Part shown: piece by piece, positions 42,603 to 51,352 of the stretch
Numbering within the stretch: position 1 is the stretch's first letter
How the letters are laid out: each line of letters starts with the position of its first letter
DNA from: a bacterium
Lineage (GTDB): Bacteria > Oederibacteriota > CAKKQC01
Assembly: GCA_919901855.1 (NCBI GenBank)
Contig: CAKKQC010000012.1
Span: forward strand, 99,035 to 163,034
Direction of reading: 5' to 3'
DNA: 64,000 bases
Notes under the pieces: generated by a model
What the model saw: only the letters and a program-made list of their open reading frames with translations
Databases searched by the model: none
Told to the model about the DNA's origin: nothing
Made by a program: the position numbers and the translations under genes

Positions 42603-42689
42603 CCGGGCCAGAAGCGCCTTCGTGCCGTGGGGGACTTGCTGGCCAGGCTCGGATAGGGAGGACGAAACGAAGACCGCCAAGGAGGATTC

Positions 42690-43199
42690 ATGACCGTCTT
42701 CGAGGCGATACGCAGGCGCAGGTCGATCAGGAAGTACCGGGACCGGAAGATCCCGGCCGCGGCCCTGCGGCGGGTGCTGGAGGCGGCGCGGCTGGCGCCC
42801 AGCGCGAACAACCAGCAGGCGTGGCGGTTCATCGTCGTGCGCGACCGGGCGAAGCTCCGGAAGATCGCCAGGGCCTGCCGGTGGGGATCGTTCGTCGACC
42901 AGGCGCCGGTCGCCCTCGTCTTCTGCGGCACCGACGGCCGGGGGGTGATGACGAACGGCCAGCGGGCCGCCACCGTGGACGTCACCATCGCGATGTCCTA
43001 CGTGACACTGGCGGCCACGGAGCTCGGGCTGGGGACCTGCTGGTTGGCGTCGTATCGGGAGGCCCCGGTGAAGCGCCTGCTGGGCATCCCGCGGAAGGCG
43101 ACCGTGGTGGGCATCACGCCTCTCGGCTACCCGGCGGAGCATCCCGGCCCGCGTCCGCGGAAGAAGCCGGGCGAGGTGGTCCGGCTCGACCGGTGGTGA
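42690..43199 (+). CDS. Nitroreductase family protein
   Basis: 169 residues, an FMN-dependent NAD(P)H oxidoreductase fold. FEAIRRRRSIRKYRDRKIP is the FMN-binding N terminus, APSANNQQAWRFIVV the second motif, and ATELGLGTCWLAS followed by VVGITPLGYPAE the third. At 169 residues it is of the short class. Substrate cannot be inferred. AAGGAGGA precedes the ATG. Confidence 0.9.
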   Translation: MTVFEAIRRRRSIRKYRDRKIPAAALRRVLEAARLAPSANNQQAWRFIVVRDRAKLRKIARACRWGSFVDQAPVALVFCGTDGRGVMTNGQRAATVDVTIAMSYVTLAATELGLGTCWLASYREAPVKRLLGIPRKATVVGITPLGYPAEHPGPRPRKKPGEVVRLDRW

Positions 43200-43267
43200 A
43201 CGGCGCGAACGGACGCAGAGCGTTCCCCACCGGCTGACAAAGGGATGACCCCTGCACTCGCGTTGGC

Positions 43268-43273
43268 TATGAT
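43268..43273 (+). promoter_or_regulatory. -10 box (TATGAT) of the GHKL ATPase gene
   Basis: Ends 8 bases before ATG 43282. Confidence 0.45.
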
Positions 43274-43281
43274 GGGGCTCG

Positions 43282-44781
43282 ATGGGTGAGACCCGGATCG
43301 AACTCCGGCACCTCCTCGAGGACCTGCGGGACGCCTACCCGTGGTCCGAAGAGGAGATCGTGGTCACCGAGCTGATCGCGAACGCGCTCGACTCCAGGGC
43401 GTCGGTGCTCGCCTTCACCGTGGACGTCGCGGCGCAGACGTTCGCGCTCGCGGACAACGGCCGGGGGATGACGGCCAAGGGGCTCAAGGGCTACCACGAC
43501 ATCGCGGCCACCACGAAGACGCGCGGCCGCGGGATCGGGTTCGCGGGCGTCGGGGCGAAGCTCGCGCTCCTCTCGGCGGACCACGTGGTGACCGAGACCC
43601 GGCACGGCGCCTACCACCGCGCGACGCGCTGGAAGCTCGAGAACCCGCGGCGCGCGCCGTGGAGCTACGTGCCGCCGCGGGGGCTCGTCGCGGGGCCCAA
43701 CGGCACCGCCGTCGTGATCGCGCTCAAGGAGCGCGCGTCCCCCCTGCTCAAGGCTTCGTTCGTCGAGCGGACCGTCCAGGAGCATTTCCAGGCGCTCCTG
43801 ATCCCGCAGATGAACGAGATCCTCAAGATCGTGTACCCACAGGGCGTCACGATCTCGGTCAACGGGAGGACGTTGACTCCCCCCGAGACCGGCGAGCTCG
43901 CGGACCGCAAGCCGCTGTGGGTGCGGGCTCCGGGCATCCGGGGCCTGGCGGGGTACGGGTTCGTCGGTAGGGTGGCCGCGCCCCTGCCGGACGCGCTCGC
44001 CGGCATCGCGGTTTCCGCGTACGGCAAGACGATCAAGCGGGGCTGGGAGTGGCTCGGGATCTCGCTTCGTAACCCCGGCCTCGTGACGGGGCTCGTCGAG
44101 GTGCCCCAGCTCGTGGAACTGCTCAACACGAGCAAGTCCGACTTCCTCAAGGACAGCCGGAACCTGCCCCGGTACTACCGCCTGCGCAAGGGAATCCAGA
44201 CGGCGGTGGAGCCGGTCCTCAAGGAGTTGGGGGAGCTCGCCGTGTCCGCGGCCCCGCGTGAGCGGGGAGCGGGCGACCTCGGACGACGGTTCGAGCGCGT
44301 GCTCGACAACCTCCTCCCCGAGTTCCCGGAACTCTCGCCCCTCCTGGGGCGGCGGCTCGCGGGCCGCCCGGGGGCGGTGGCGGTGCGGGGCGAGCAGGGG
44401 GACGCCTTCGGGGAGCGGGTCCCGCTCGAACTGGGGGCGCCTCCGGCCGATCCGGAGGGGCCGCCGGAGGTGACCGGGAAGCCGGAGCCGCCGCCAGACG
44501 GACCCGAGGATCCCTCCGCCTCCGCGCCGCGGTCGCGCCGGCCGACGATGAAGGTCGCGTTCGCCGACGACGCCGGCCGCGAGGAACTGGCCCGGCTCGA
44601 GGAGGACACGCTCATCGTGAACCGCGCCCACCCGGCGTTCCAGCGCGCGCACGACACCGGCGAGGGCGACTACCACCTCGCGCTCTGCCTGGCGTGGGTG
44701 CTCGCGGGCTACCTCCCTCCCGAGAAACCCTCCCGGCAGTTCATCGGCCGGTTCCTCGCCCGGTGGGGCGACGAGCGGTAA
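43282..44781 (+). CDS. GHKL ATPase (HATPase_c_3), stand-alone
   Basis: 499 residues. The Bergerat ATP-binding fold is in the first 170 residues: N box ELIANALDS (Asn34), G1 box DNGRGM (58-63), G2 box GIGFAGVGAKLA. It resembles MutL/Hsp90/MORC-type ATPases rather than histidine kinases, as no dimerisation or phosphoacceptor region precedes it. A transducer-like domain (about 180-320; VEVPQLVELLNTSKSDFLKD) and a proline-rich linker (about 390-420) lead to a helical C terminus with VNRAHPAFQRA. The function is unknown; such proteins occur in defence and DNA-repair contexts, which its neighbours make possible. Confidence 0.7.
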   Translation: MGETRIELRHLLEDLRDAYPWSEEEIVVTELIANALDSRASVLAFTVDVAAQTFALADNGRGMTAKGLKGYHDIAATTKTRGRGIGFAGVGAKLALLSADHVVTETRHGAYHRATRWKLENPRRAPWSYVPPRGLVAGPNGTAVVIALKERASPLLKASFVERTVQEHFQALLIPQMNEILKIVYPQGVTISVNGRTLTPPETGELADRKPLWVRAPGIRGLAGYGFVGRVAAPLPDALAGIAVSAYGKTIKRGWEWLGISLRNPGLVTGLVEVPQLVELLNTSKSDFLKDSRNLPRYYRLRKGIQTAVEPVLKELGELAVSAAPRERGAGDLGRRFERVLDNLLPEFPELSPLLGRRLAGRPGAVAVRGEQGDAFGERVPLELGAPPADPEGPPEVTGKPEPPPDGPEDPSASAPRSRRPTMKVAFADDAGREELARLEEDTLIVNRAHPAFQRAHDTGEGDYHLALCLAWVLAGYLPPEKPSRQFIGRFLARWGDER

Positions 44782-44871
44782 CGAGGCAGTTGAGCCGGAT
44801 TCCCGTGCGCATCCGCATATGGAGGATGTCTGCATCCCATTTCACGGGCTCGGCAGGGCCTTGGAGTGCGG

Positions 44872-44877
44872 TATTAT
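44872..44877 (+). promoter_or_regulatory. -10 box (TATTAT) of the Uma2 gene
   Basis: Ends 9 bases before ATG 44887. Confidence 0.4.
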
Positions 44878-44886
44878 GGGAATGCC

Positions 44887-45438
44887 ATGAGCCAGCTCAA
44901 GACCAGGCCCCGCCGGACCGTTGACGACTACCTCAAGCTTCCCGAAGGAACCCGGGCCGAGCTGATCGAGGGGGAAATCCTGATGACGCCATCGCCGAAG
45001 TTGTCGCACCAAGTCGTTTCCAGGAATCTGTTCGTGCATCTGGACTCGTTCGTGCGCACGCGCGGGCTCGGCGAGGCCTTGTACGCGCCCATGGACGTCC
45101 ACTTGCCTTCTGGCGACATCGTTCAACCGGACGTGCTGTTCGTGGCGACGGCCAACGCCGGCATCATGCAGGACTGGATCCGGGGAGCTCCCGACCTCCT
45201 CGTCGAGATTCTCTCGCCCGAGGGCGTCGAGCGCGACCGGATGGTCAAGCGGGACCTGTATGCCCGAAATGGGGTCAAGGAGTATTGGCTCGTCGATCCG
45301 GAAGCCCGCAGCGTGGAGGTTTTGGGGTTGAACGCCTCCGGCCGCTACGAGCCTTCCGGGTACTTCGAGGAGCGGGACACGGTGGTTTCTCCCCTGCTGG
45401 CCGGACTGAGCCTGCCCGTCGCCAAGCTATTCCAGTAA
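44887..45438 (+). CDS. Uma2/DUF820 family PD-(D/E)XK nuclease-like protein
   Basis: 183 residues. VDDYLKLPEGTRAELIEGEILMTPSPKLSHQ, then DIVQPDVLFVA, LLVEILSPEG and GVKEYWLVDPEAR give the Uma2 pattern, with the E-x(n)-D-x(n)-E-x-L residues of the PD-(D/E)XK fold intact. These proteins are abundant in cyanobacteria and other lineages, and are presumed nucleases. An upstream in-frame ATG is unlikely because it overlaps the TATTAT box. Confidence 0.88.
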   Translation: MSQLKTRPRRTVDDYLKLPEGTRAELIEGEILMTPSPKLSHQVVSRNLFVHLDSFVRTRGLGEALYAPMDVHLPSGDIVQPDVLFVATANAGIMQDWIRGAPDLLVEILSPEGVERDRMVKRDLYARNGVKEYWLVDPEARSVEVLGLNASGRYEPSGYFEERDTVVSPLLAGLSLPVAKLFQ

Positions 45439-45449
45439 CCTCTCGGGTT

Positions 45450-45875
45450 ATCATTGCCGCGCTGGGGGCCTTGTGCCTCCTGGGATGCCGGCATGGTACA
45501 GTCCGGGACATGAGCACCACCGCGGATGGAGCCCGCTCATACGCCACCACGTTCCCGAAGACGGAAGCCCGGCTCTCCGTCGAACAACCCCTACCTCCAC
45601 ATCGCGAGCTGGGGCGGCACCCTTTCATCACCATGTACATCAACGGCGTCCAGGTCCTCCAGGTCGAGGACCGGGGGGTCTTCAAGTTCAGCGACGGCAA
45701 GTCCTACGGCCCGTGGCCGACCGGCGCCCCCGGCATCGGCTTCTACAGGCAATGCGATTCAACAACCGTCCGCTGCCTGCAGAGGCCGTTGGGGCTTCAC
45801 AACGGCCTCTACGACGACGTCGACAACGAGTGGAGTGCCTTCGGCATCTCCGCATTCTCCGCTACGGGGAGGTAG
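45450..45875 (+). pseudogene. Decayed lipoprotein with lectin-like (LamG-type) fragment
   Basis: Frame 3 starts with a lipobox-like stretch IIAALGALCLLGC (from about 45450) but no ATG/GTG/TTG precedes it. The conserved-looking piece NNPYLHIASWGG is in frame 1 (about 45585-45620), while its continuation ITMYINGVQVLQVEDRG and YGPWPTGAPGIGFYR is back in frame 3. A one-base shift near 45618-45621 would join them. The pieces recall concanavalin/LamG-like domains. An intact ORF from ATG 45510 (121 residues) also exists, so a real small gene cannot be excluded. Confidence 0.4.
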
Positions 45876-45938
45876 GTGGGGGGATGGGTCCATTGGATCC
45901 TGAGGCGAATCCAACGGGCTAGGGATGACCTCGGCGGG

Positions 45939-46778
45939 CTACAGTAGTTCGCAGAAGGCTTCTACGCCGATGATCTTCTTGTCGGGGAAGATGATGCCAC
46001 CTATCTGTTGCAGTCTCTGATCCTCCGTCACCATTAGGTCCAGGCCAGCCATGTAGACAAGTTGTTCGTCATCGCAGAGATCTCCAGAATCCACTCTGCG
46101 ATTCATGACCCAGTTCCAGAACATCCTTGCCGTGGTGATTCGGAACAGTGTCTTGGTGTAGGGGAAGTCATCGAGATGCTCATGGAGTGTCTCGAGCCTC
46201 CTTCGTGCAAGGGGACGCGTCTCAGCCTTCAGGTAGTCCTGTGCGAGATCTCGGGAGACCAAAGGCAGCATGAAAGCCTCAAATGCTTCGTAGACGCTGT
46301 ACTTCTCCTGCAGATCACCATGCAGACCGCGCTCCTCCAGTTCCCTTCTGAGACGATCCTGATGAACGTGGCGATGGGCAAAGGCCTTCCGCTTCTTCTC
46401 GGCCGCGGCGTCCACAAATGCTCTGAGGTCACCGAGCGAGCCGGTCGCAGACACCGTTCCCAGATGCTCCTTTAGCAACGTGACCTCTCCGGAATCGGCA
46501 AACAGGCGACTCTCCGCCTCCAGTTCTCCTTGGATGATCTGTCCGTAGTGGTTGAGGACCCTACCGGACGCGAGCAGGCGCAACAGGAGGCCTGTCCGCC
46601 GCGACAAGAGTGCCCGACTAGTGCTCGCATCCATAGCGAGAACTTCTGTCGCAAGCTCGTTCGTTGCGTAGAAGGAATGCTTCCTGGTGGAGAAGGATTG
46701 GAGCAGTACTGCCCGCGTCTCGTCGTTGAGCGAGGAATCGATCCTCGCCAGCGCGCTATTGTCGATTGCTGTCTTCAC
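45939..46778 (-). CDS. PIN-like domain protein
   Basis: 279 residues, GTG start. The first acidic residue is in MKTAIDNSAL (Asp6), and the C-terminal DLCDDEQLVYMAGLDLMVTEDQRL has the remaining acidic cluster of a PIN-like nuclease. The long helical middle (about 40-215) is unlike small VapC toxins. GC is much lower than the chromosome average. It is the first of a low-GC trio; no antitoxin-like gene is next to it, so its role may be defence rather than TA. Confidence 0.55.
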   Translation of the reverse strand: MKTAIDNSALARIDSSLNDETRAVLLQSFSTRKHSFYATNELATEVLAMDASTSRALLSRRTGLLLRLLASGRVLNHYGQIIQGELEAESRLFADSGEVTLLKEHLGTVSATGSLGDLRAFVDAAAEKKRKAFAHRHVHQDRLRRELEERGLHGDLQEKYSVYEAFEAFMLPLVSRDLAQDYLKAETRPLARRRLETLHEHLDDFPYTKTLFRITTARMFWNWVMNRRVDSGDLCDDEQLVYMAGLDLMVTEDQRLQQIGGIIFPDKKIIGVEAFCELL

Positions 46779-46897
46779 GTCCGGTTCCTTGGGGATGATA
46801 ACACTGGAACCCCGTGGAGGTGAGGGTCATCCTTGGGATCATGTCGTGCCGTGAAGAATCCAATGAACCTATAGGTGACCTCGGTCTTCCCCAAGAG

Positions 46898-46903
46898 TAA
46901 GAT
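46898..46903 (+). promoter_or_regulatory. -10-like box (TAAGAT) of the trypsin-like protease gene
   Basis: Ends 6 bases before ATG 46910, so even this acquired, low-GC gene shows the leaderless spacing. Confidence 0.4.
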
Positions 46904-46909
46904 AGGCCC

Positions 46910-47776
46910 ATGGCCCTTCTGCCGCCTGAGTTCTTGAATGCAGTGGTTGCGATTGAGCAGAAGGTAGAGGATGCCAGCTTGAGGGAGCCTGCCTACGTTG
47001 TTCTTGGAACGGGTTTCATGGTCATCTTTCCCACAGAACCAGAGGTCGCAGGGCGGACGGTGAGCGGAAGGGTCTATCTGGTAACCGCACGCCATGTGCT
47101 GTTGGCGGCACTGCAGAGCGGTCGGCGTGTGGTTCATCTCCGATTCAACAGGGGTTCCCTCAGGAACCCTCTTGAGATGGCGATTCAGGATGCCGCGGGC
47201 AACAACCTATGGTTGGAGAGCAAGGATAGGAACGCCGATATCGTCCTGATCCCCGTCAACACTAGGGTGCTGGAGCGGGCCGGCGTGCATGTGGAGAGGA
47301 TAGGGCCGCACAAGATGGCGGAAGTGCGCGGCCCGCCCAGAACTCCGGTTGCAGAAGGTGACGCTGTCTTCGTGGTTGGGTTTCCAGCGTTCATCCAGGG
47401 GATTTCTACCAAGCGCGTCATCGTTCGCTCTGGCACGATATCCTGCTTGGACTCCGACATGATTGACGGTGCTGGAGGATTTCTCATCGAGTCCTTTTCC
47501 TTTGGGGGCAGTAGCGGAGCGCCAGTATTCGTCAGGCCGACAATGGAGAGCGTGGGGGAGACGGAAGCCATTACCGATTGCATCCTTCTGGGGATCGTGA
47601 CTCAAAAGTTCCAGTATCAAGAGTATGCTCCTGTCGTGGGAGGGGGCAAGACACCAACCTTTCAGCCGGTAGCGCCAGTACCACTGACCGGTGAGAACTC
47701 CGGAATCTCGCTGGTTGTGCCCGCAGACTTCATCAAGGAGATAGCCGAAAGGGACATTGGGAAGAAGTGCTGGTAG
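46910..47776 (+). CDS. Trypsin-like serine protease
   Basis: 288 residues, no signal peptide, so probably intracellular. The chymotrypsin-fold triad is visible: His62 in LVTARHVLL, Asp110 in RNADIVLIPV, and Ser202 in FGGSSGAPVFV. It is like HtrA-type and stand-alone bacterial trypsins but has no PDZ domain. Neighbours are a PIN-like protein (divergent) and an unknown protein (convergent), and the stop is followed by a 77-bp palindrome copy. Intracellular trypsin-like proteases in such settings are often part of immune modules; that is inference. Confidence 0.8.
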   Translation: MALLPPEFLNAVVAIEQKVEDASLREPAYVVLGTGFMVIFPTEPEVAGRTVSGRVYLVTARHVLLAALQSGRRVVHLRFNRGSLRNPLEMAIQDAAGNNLWLESKDRNADIVLIPVNTRVLERAGVHVERIGPHKMAEVRGPPRTPVAEGDAVFVVGFPAFIQGISTKRVIVRSGTISCLDSDMIDGAGGFLIESFSFGGSSGAPVFVRPTMESVGETEAITDCILLGIVTQKFQYQEYAPVVGGGKTPTFQPVAPVPLTGENSGISLVVPADFIKEIAERDIGKKCW

Positions 47777-47852
47777 GAGGAGAGGGACACTCTTTGGATC
47801 ATTGGATTATCCGGAGCATTCAATGATCCCAAGAGTGTCCCCGGGCCCGGAG
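47776..47852. repeat. GGGACA palindrome family, copy 1
   Basis: 77-bp unit with 25-base arms (47784-47808 and 47817-47841) that match at 22 of 25 positions around an 8-base TCCGGAG-type loop. Flanks GGAGGAGA and CGGGCCCGGAG are shared with copy 2. It starts at the stop codon of the protease gene and may act as its terminator. Confidence 0.75.
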
Positions 47853-48012
47853 CTCCTTCTCAGGAACGGTCTTCGGGCCTCTGTCCCTTCTCTGCTACGG
47901 ACAGGACGGCGCGAGCTTCCTGAGGAGACTGGTCCCAGTTGGAAGGAGACGATTGCGACTGCCTAGCCCACTGCGTCCTTTGATTGGTCTCACCGCAACG
48001 TTCGGAACACCA

Positions 48013-48984
48013 TCAGTCAACCGGCAGGGTGTCGAAGAGCTGTTCGAGCTCTTCGTCATCCGCGTCCTGCGGTTCGTCGTCGTAGGGATCAGGATCATAT
48101 CCGTACTCTGGCTCATCGGGCACATCATCGCCTTCTTCGTGACGTGTCCTTGCCCGTTCTGCCTCACGTTCAACCGCGACTGTATATTCCTTCTGAAGAG
48201 AGAGGAGTTGCTCGAGGACGAGAGGCATTGCCGTTCCAAGGGCCGAGGTAATCCGCAAGACGTTCTCTCCAAACCGGCCCATGAATCGCGCTCCACTCTC
48301 CGGGTCATCGAATGGAAGGCTCGACAATTCGGGGAGCGCATTGACCAGATACTGTTCCAGCCGTGTCCGAGCCACAAGAACGTCATGGTTCGACAATGCG
48401 TCAGGGAACGCTTCGATGTACTCAGCAAGAGAGAGGAAGTCGCGAATCCCGGTGCGCTCTCCCTGAAGAACCTGCGCCAATACGAAGCTCTTCCACGCTG
48501 TTGTGGTAAACAGCTGTGCTGTGGGCTTCCGGTGTTCCGCAAAGTAGAGGGTGGCAAGTTCCCCCAGGACGCTCTCGCGGCTCGTCAAGTTGGTCATCCA
48601 AGGGCGAGTGAGCAGAGCGTCGAGCAACTGGTCCCGAATGTGCGAGATGAAAGGAGTCACGGCGGTCGAGCCTATCGCGCAATCCACCGAGAGGAGGTTG
48701 CCAAAACGGGAAATGCAGTGCCGCGGCAGTCCTTCGATCGCATCCCGCTTGAGCTCAACGTGATCCGCCGTGATCTCATCAGAGAGGATCGTGCGCTCAA
48801 CCGCCGCCTCCCAGCTCTTTCGAACGGCTCGGTTCGCGAAAGTCGGGACTTCGGGGGCGCCAGCGAATACCACACGTGCGGACAAGCACTGGTTGAAGAA
48901 GAGTATGCCGTCTAGGAGTCTGCAGAGGCGTTCCGAGTGACCGAGTATGTACATCGTGAGATAGTCGCGGACGGATGGGTTCAC
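48013..48984 (-). CDS. Unknown protein with acidic C-terminal tail
   Basis: 323 residues, GTG start. The body is helical, with no motif I recognise. The last 50 residues are strongly acidic (EEGDDVPDEPEYGYDPDP, then DADDEELEQLF). Low GC. It lies between palindrome copies 1 and 2, with copy 2 ending 11 bases from its start. Function unknown; the acidic tail may mimic DNA or bind a basic partner. Confidence 0.55.
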   Translation of the reverse strand: MNPSVRDYLTMYILGHSERLCRLLDGILFFNQCLSARVVFAGAPEVPTFANRAVRKSWEAAVERTILSDEITADHVELKRDAIEGLPRHCISRFGNLLSVDCAIGSTAVTPFISHIRDQLLDALLTRPWMTNLTSRESVLGELATLYFAEHRKPTAQLFTTTAWKSFVLAQVLQGERTGIRDFLSLAEYIEAFPDALSNHDVLVARTRLEQYLVNALPELSSLPFDDPESGARFMGRFGENVLRITSALGTAMPLVLEQLLSLQKEYTVAVEREAERARTRHEEGDDVPDEPEYGYDPDPYDDEPQDADDEELEQLFDTLPVD

Positions 48985-48994
48985 GAAGCTAAGA

Positions 48995-49071
48995 GGAGGA
49001 GAGGGACACTCTTTGGATCATTGGATTGTCCGGAGAATCCAATGATCCAAAGAGTGTCCCCGGGCCCGGAG
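48995..49071. repeat. GGGACA palindrome family, copy 2 (perfect)
   Basis: Perfect 25-bp arms (49003-49027 and 49036-49060) around an 8-base loop. It matches copy 1 at 73 of 77 positions, including the flanks. It sits just upstream of the unknown gene on the other strand and about 60 bases before the methyltransferase gene. Confidence 0.8.
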
Positions 49072-49136
49072 TGGCTCCCCGGGGGAAGAGCCAACGGCAT
49101 GAAGGGTGCCCCGCACTTCCATGCTAGCCTATGAAC

Positions 49137-49976
49137 ATGCAAGTGGATTTCGACCGTGAACGGGCGTGGTGGGACGCGAAGGCGCCGAAGGAGAATGTCG
49201 ACTTCGGCGGCAGTGATATCAACCGCGCGCTCCGGTGGCGGGAACTGGAACGGCACCTGAAGGGGGTGCGGTCGATCCTGGATGTGGGGGGAGGGACGGG
49301 AGCGTTCTCGATTCCGCTGGCCCGTCGCGGATTCAAGGTGGTCCACGTCGACTTCTCGCCGGAGATGATCCGGATTGCCCGGCGCAAGGCGGCCGGGGTC
49401 AGGAACCTCAGCTTTGTCGAGGCGAACTCGACGGACCTGTCCATGTTCCCGGACCGGTCCTTCGACCTCGTGCTGAACATGGACGGCGCGATCACGTTCT
49501 GCGGATCGATGGCGGGCCGGGCGATCCGCGAGAGTTGCCGGGTCACGCGCAAGACGCTCATCGCCGCGGTCGCCAACCGGCTGCTGATGATACCGATCAT
49601 GGCCGTCGCTGGCCTTCCACGGAAGATGTACAAGGCTCTCGGGCCGATGGTGAAGGAGGGTCTCTGGCACCAGGACCAGTTTGCCGAGAACCGGAAGCTG
49701 GGGAAGGGGTCTACCCAGGACTACTTCGGCGCATTCAAGGCGTTCCTCCCGGACGAGCTCGAGAAGGCGATCTCGGCGTGCGGCCTGCGGGTTCTTCGCT
49801 GTGGCGGGCTGGGGTCCCTGGCATATCTCTGCCAACAGCAGAAGGTGGAGTCACTACCCGACAAAGGGCGGATCTACAGGAGATTCCTCGATCTCTGCGA
49901 GGAGTTCGACCGGTTGATGCCCGGCGGTCCCGGAACCAGACAGCGGGCCGGCCTCATCGCGGTGGCCCGCCGGTAG
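49137..49976 (+). CDS. Class I SAM-dependent methyltransferase
   Basis: 279 residues. VRSILDVGGGTGAFSIPLARRGFKVVHVDFSPEMI contains motif I (DVGGGTG) and the acidic end of strand 2. Then RSFDLVLNMDGAITFCG is the motif II region. Start ATG 49137 is preferred over 49131 because a TAGCCT box ends 6 bases upstream. It resembles methyltransferases of ubiquinone-like or small-molecule type; substrate unknown. Its 3' end overlaps the convergent acetyltransferase gene by 123 bases. Confidence 0.85.
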   Translation: MQVDFDRERAWWDAKAPKENVDFGGSDINRALRWRELERHLKGVRSILDVGGGTGAFSIPLARRGFKVVHVDFSPEMIRIARRKAAGVRNLSFVEANSTDLSMFPDRSFDLVLNMDGAITFCGSMAGRAIRESCRVTRKTLIAAVANRLLMIPIMAVAGLPRKMYKALGPMVKEGLWHQDQFAENRKLGKGSTQDYFGAFKAFLPDELEKAISACGLRVLRCGGLGSLAYLCQQQKVESLPDKGRIYRRFLDLCEEFDRLMPGGPGTRQRAGLIAVARR

Positions 49977-50681
49977 AGGGGGAAGCGGTGGGCCGTCGCC
50001 TAAGGCGCGGTCGTAGGTGATGAAGCAGATCGTGTTGCCAGTCTTCGTGAATCCAGCAGATTCGTAGGAATGGGCGGCCCAGGGGGTATCAGACACCAGC
50101 CAAAGATTGACCTCTTTTACCTGGGACTCCGCCAGGTGGCGAATGAGGCAGTCGAGAACGCGCCTGCCGAATCCGCGGCCCTGGTGCTCCGGCCTCACGC
50201 AGACCCAGTTGATCTCGCCGGCATCCTCCTCCACCATTGCATGACCGAACGCAACGTCCTGTCCGTCCGATCGCAGGAGGACACCGTAGCAGCCTGGGTT
50301 GAAGAGATCGTCCTTGACCGAGGCGAGGGAGACGCGGAGGTCGGGAATGCCCGCGCGTGCATCGTTGATCAGAGCCTGAACCTTCGGCGCATCCGAGGGA
50401 TCTGCGATGCGGAGCTCATCCGCGAGAGGTGCGGGCTGGGGTACGCGTACGTCTGACATCGAGGCCGCGTATTCGTAGCCGGTCCAGAGGAGTTTCCATC
50501 CGGGGCTGGACAACAGCTCGGCGCCAAGTTCCGGACTGCATCCGCTCACGATCGCCCGCCGAAGGTCGTGGAGGCGAACGTACTCCCGAAGCGCCTCCGC
50601 CTCGCCCCGGACGTCCGGCCGGGGACCCTTCCAGCCGAACTCATGCCGCCCGGTGACTTCATTCAGTTCCGTGTAGACCAT
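49854..50681 (-). CDS. GNAT family N-acetyltransferase
   Basis: 275 residues. The GNAT core spans about 90-225: LRIADPSDAPKVQALI, then EINWVCVRPEHQGRGFGRRVLDCLIRHL, whose QGRGFG is the acetyl-CoA-binding motif A, and WAAHSYESAGF. The N-terminal 85 residues are a second, unassigned domain. The last 50 residues (GPPLPPLPAGHRDEAG and on) are proline-rich and encoded antisense to the methyltransferase, so they may be read-through rather than conserved sequence. Confidence 0.8.
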   Translation of the reverse strand: MVYTELNEVTGRHEFGWKGPRPDVRGEAEALREYVRLHDLRRAIVSGCSPELGAELLSSPGWKLLWTGYEYAASMSDVRVPQPAPLADELRIADPSDAPKVQALINDARAGIPDLRVSLASVKDDLFNPGCYGVLLRSDGQDVAFGHAMVEEDAGEINWVCVRPEHQGRGFGRRVLDCLIRHLAESQVKEVNLWLVSDTPWAAHSYESAGFTKTGNTICFITYDRALGDGPPLPPLPAGHRDEAGPLSGSGTAGHQPVELLAEIEESPVDPPFVG

Positions 50682-50874
50682 TGCGAGATTCCCTGCCCAT
50701 CTTAGGCCGGATCGGGGACGGTTGACGTCCGTGGTATCTTGAGAACAGGTCGTCGGGCGACCTCCAGTCCACGGAAAGGGTAGAAGCCCCCCGCAGTCGA
50801 CCGCACAACTTGCCTCGGACCTTCTTCCAGCCTATGCGTTGTGGACCGCAGGGCAAACCACTAAGGAGGCCGAG

Positions 50875-51351
50875 ATGAAGATGATTACCCTCGCGGTTCT
50901 GGTCGTATTCTGCATGGCGTGCAACTCCGGCAATGGCAATTCGCCTGCTTCCCAGGCGGGCGGCGAGATCGGGGGCGCCGGCTGGTGGCAAGGCTTCGGC
51001 GCGGTCAAGCACCTGCGGGTCGTCAAGGACCTGCGGGCGGACGCGATCCTGGACTCGCTCCAGGCCCTCGACACGTACGTGGGGAGCCTCGGGAATCTCC
51101 CCGAGAACCAGACCGACCTGGTGAATGAGATTCGGGGGACCCGCGCGCTGGTGGCGCAGGCCCTCGGCGAGGCGTTCGAAGCGGCCGGCAAGGAAGCCCT
51201 GGCCGGGTCCGGCGGCAAGGAGTCGGCCCGTCTCCGGAAGGAGGCGGCCGCCTTGCGCGACGCGGCGTCCCGGACGGTCCTCGAGATCAGGAAGCGCACC
51301 GAGGAGGTGCGCCGGCTCGGCGAACAGTTCCGGAAGGCAGCGCGGGGCTAG
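50875..51351 (+). CDS. Lipoprotein with WWxGFGAVK domain (first of tandem pair)
   Basis: 158 residues. Lipobox VFCMAC puts the lipidated Cys at about 15. The mature part begins with a glycine-rich linker and GAGWWQGFGAVKHLRVVKDL, then helical stretches (DSLQALDTYVGSLG, TRALVAQALGEAFEAAGKEA, VLEIRKRTEEVRRLGEQF). The same domain, without a signal peptide, is the C-terminal part of the next gene. I know no named family for it. Confidence 0.65.
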   Translation: MKMITLAVLVVFCMACNSGNGNSPASQAGGEIGGAGWWQGFGAVKHLRVVKDLRADAILDSLQALDTYVGSLGNLPENQTDLVNEIRGTRALVAQALGEAFEAAGKEALAGSGGKESARLRKEAAALRDAASRTVLEIRKRTEEVRRLGEQFRKAARG

Positions 51352-51352
51352 G

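Noticed and set aside
47853-48012. Possible small gene in the spacer after the protease
   Set aside because: No start with a box or ribosome site and no recognisable peptide; only the palindrome is supported there.
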